This document shows positions 63,223 to 64,000 of a DNA stretch of 64,000 nucleotides, piece after piece. Every line of letters starts with the position of its first letter. Position 1 is the stretch's first letter. The notes beneath the pieces were generated by a model that saw only the letters and a program-made list of their open reading frames with translations, had not been told where the DNA came from and did no database searches. The translations under genes and the position numbers were made by a program. The stretch is from Caulobacter sp. 73W (GTDB taxonomy: Bacteria; Pseudomonadota; Alphaproteobacteria; Caulobacterales; Caulobacteraceae): contig NZ_CP158375.1 of the NCBI RefSeq assembly GCF_041021955.1, positions 434,001-498,000 of the forward strand. Reading direction: 5' to 3'.

Positions 63223-63672
63223 TCAGCCCCGGCGAACGAGCACGACGCCGCCGATCACCAGCGCCAACCCCGCGACGCGGGTCAGATTGACCGGCCTTGC
63301 CGCCACGCCGAAGCCCCCGAAATGGTCGACGAGCACGCTGATCAGAAGCTGTCCGGCGACGAACAGGGTCATGGCCGAGGCGACGCCGATGCGGGGGATG
63401 GCGTAGGCCGCCGCGACCACGAAGACCGCGCCATAGAGGCCGCCCATCCAGGCGTACCAGGGCGCCGCCGCCGTGGCCCCGTAGTCCGGCCGCACGCGCA
63501 GCACCAATACGGCGATCAGCAGGATCAGGGTCCCGCCGGCGAAGGACATCAGCGCCGCGTTGACCGGACTGTTCAGCGGCCGGGCCAACAGCGCGTTGGT
63601 CGGCGCCTGGATCGCGGCCAGGCCTCCGCCGACGAGGCAGCCGATGATCGCGAAGACCAGGGACTTTGGCAT
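63223..63672 (-). CDS. YdcZ/DUF606-family membrane protein (DMT superfamily)
   Basis: 149 residues with about five membrane segments. The conserved opening LVFAIIGCLVGGGLAAIQAPTNALLARPLNSPVNAALMSF, in pieces, and WYAWMGGLYGAVFV, GQLLISVLVDHFGGFG are the DUF606 signature. Half-size drug/metabolite transporter type; members usually act as dimers. Substrate unknown. It starts 7 bases after the upstream FAD oxidoreductase gene, so they are likely co-transcribed. Confidence 0.88.
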   Translation of the reverse strand: MPKSLVFAIIGCLVGGGLAAIQAPTNALLARPLNSPVNAALMSFAGGTLILLIAVLVLRVRPDYGATAAAPWYAWMGGLYGAVFVVAAAYAIPRIGVASAMTLFVAGQLLISVLVDHFGGFGVAARPVNLTRVAGLALVIGGVVLVRRG

Positions 63673-63679
63673 CCGGTTC

Positions 63680-64000
63680 TTAGTCCTTCAGATAGGTGAG
63701 CGCGCCAAGGGCGGCGGCGCGCCCCGTCGCGAAGCAGGCTTGAAGCAGGTAACCGCCGGTAGGCGCTTCCCAGTCCAGCATCTCGCCGGCCAGGAAAACT
63801 CCGGACCGGGCCTTCAGCATCAGGTCGTCGTCGAGGCTGTCGAGACCGACGCCGCCGGCCGTCGAGATCGCGCGATCCATAGGCGCACAACCGATCAGCC
63901 TGATCGGCGCCGCCTTGACCAGCAGCGACAAGGCGACGGGCGTCGCGGGCAGGTTCACGCCGGCCGCCTCGCGCAGCAGGCCGATGGCGGCGGGCGACAG
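63680..64000 (-). CDS. HI0933/YhiN-type FAD-binding oxidoreductase, C-terminal part
   Basis: Only the last 106 codons are in the window; the 5' part lies beyond the right edge and the frame is open to it. APMDRAISTAGGVGLDSLDDDLMLK, in pieces, then GVFLAGEMLDWEAPTGGYLLQACFATGRAAA is the typical C-terminus of HI0933-like flavoproteins, where GE-x-LD and TGGY-x-LQ hold the FAD. The family oxidises or reduces unknown substrates. Followed at 7 bases by the YdcZ-type gene. Confidence 0.88.
   Translation of the reverse strand: MSPAAIGLLREAAGVNLPATPVALSLLVKAAPIRLIGCAPMDRAISTAGGVGLDSLDDDLMLKARSGVFLAGEMLDWEAPTGGYLLQACFATGRAAALGALTYLKD

Noticed and set aside
1-64000. Prophage, insertion sequence, integron or conjugative element
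   Set aside because: No integrase, transposase, phage structural or transfer gene and no flanking direct repeats at the tRNA genes were seen.

Overview
The window is one contiguous piece of a high-GC alphaproteobacterial chromosome, most likely Caulobacterales (Caulobacter or a close relative). Evidence seen: high GC with GC-rich third codon positions; GTP-type PEP carboxykinase; a DipM-type LysM/degenerate-LytM division gene preceded by an exact TTAA-N7-TTAA CtrA-type site; and the gene run yajC-secD-secF-Mth938 next to dipM-pcm-surE-serS-tatC-tatB-tatA-scpB-scpA-nagZ-SPOR-dgt-erpA, an order typical of this group. I see no phage, insertion sequence, CRISPR array or plasmid gene; it reads as core chromosome with a few accessory islands.

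Layout. 0-3 kb: divergent pectin genes, a GH28 polygalacturonase-like protein cut by the left edge and a GH105-DUF4861 fusion. 3-9.3 kb: pckA, a divergent LytS/LytTR two-component pair, a MarR/VOC pair with broken frames, and an OmpA-family lipoprotein. 9.6-14.1 kb: a PepSY-DUF2271-DUF4198-ApbE-flavodoxin reductase operon with a good candidate Fur box, read as a flavin-based redox and metal (iron) system of the envelope. 14-27 kb: flavin reductase, free Met-R-sulfoxide reductase, a methyltransferase, tRNA-Ile2(CAU), a SIMPL protein, acyl-CoA synthetase, an aspartic protease, exonuclease III, oxidoreductases and OpgH. 27-34 kb: an unknown conserved gene, a REP-like hairpin cluster, a MATE pump, an EF-hand protein, and a second DUF4198 gene divergent from a TonB-dependent receptor with its own TonB. 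34-41 kb: DAHP synthase, O-antigen ligase-like protein, glutathione reductase, rpiA, glmU, gph and tRNA-Val. 41-57.6 kb: protein export (Sec and Tat), division, chromosome segregation (ScpAB), cell-wall recycling, nucleotide metabolism and translation genes. 57.8-58.7 kb: a GIY-YIG/DUF2239 pair. 58.8-63 kb: a very long repeat protein. The right edge holds a YdcZ-type membrane protein and a truncated FAD oxidoreductase.

The most unusual item is the 1403-residue protein at 58768-62979. Parsed by hand, it consists of 168 octapeptides of the form [LF][ST]xxQ[ILV]x[AG], interrupted by only four phase breaks, with a 14-residue head and a 17-residue tail. On top of this lies a super-period of seven octads (56 residues), marked by an octad that lacks the Gln and, three octads earlier, often by an acidic octad. 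I do not recognise the family and propose no function.

A caution on sequence quality: the two essential genes secF and serS, and the small MarR and VOC genes, each carry single frameshifts inside otherwise well-conserved protein. Indel errors in this assembly are the simplest explanation, so these should not be taken as true pseudogenes without read evidence.
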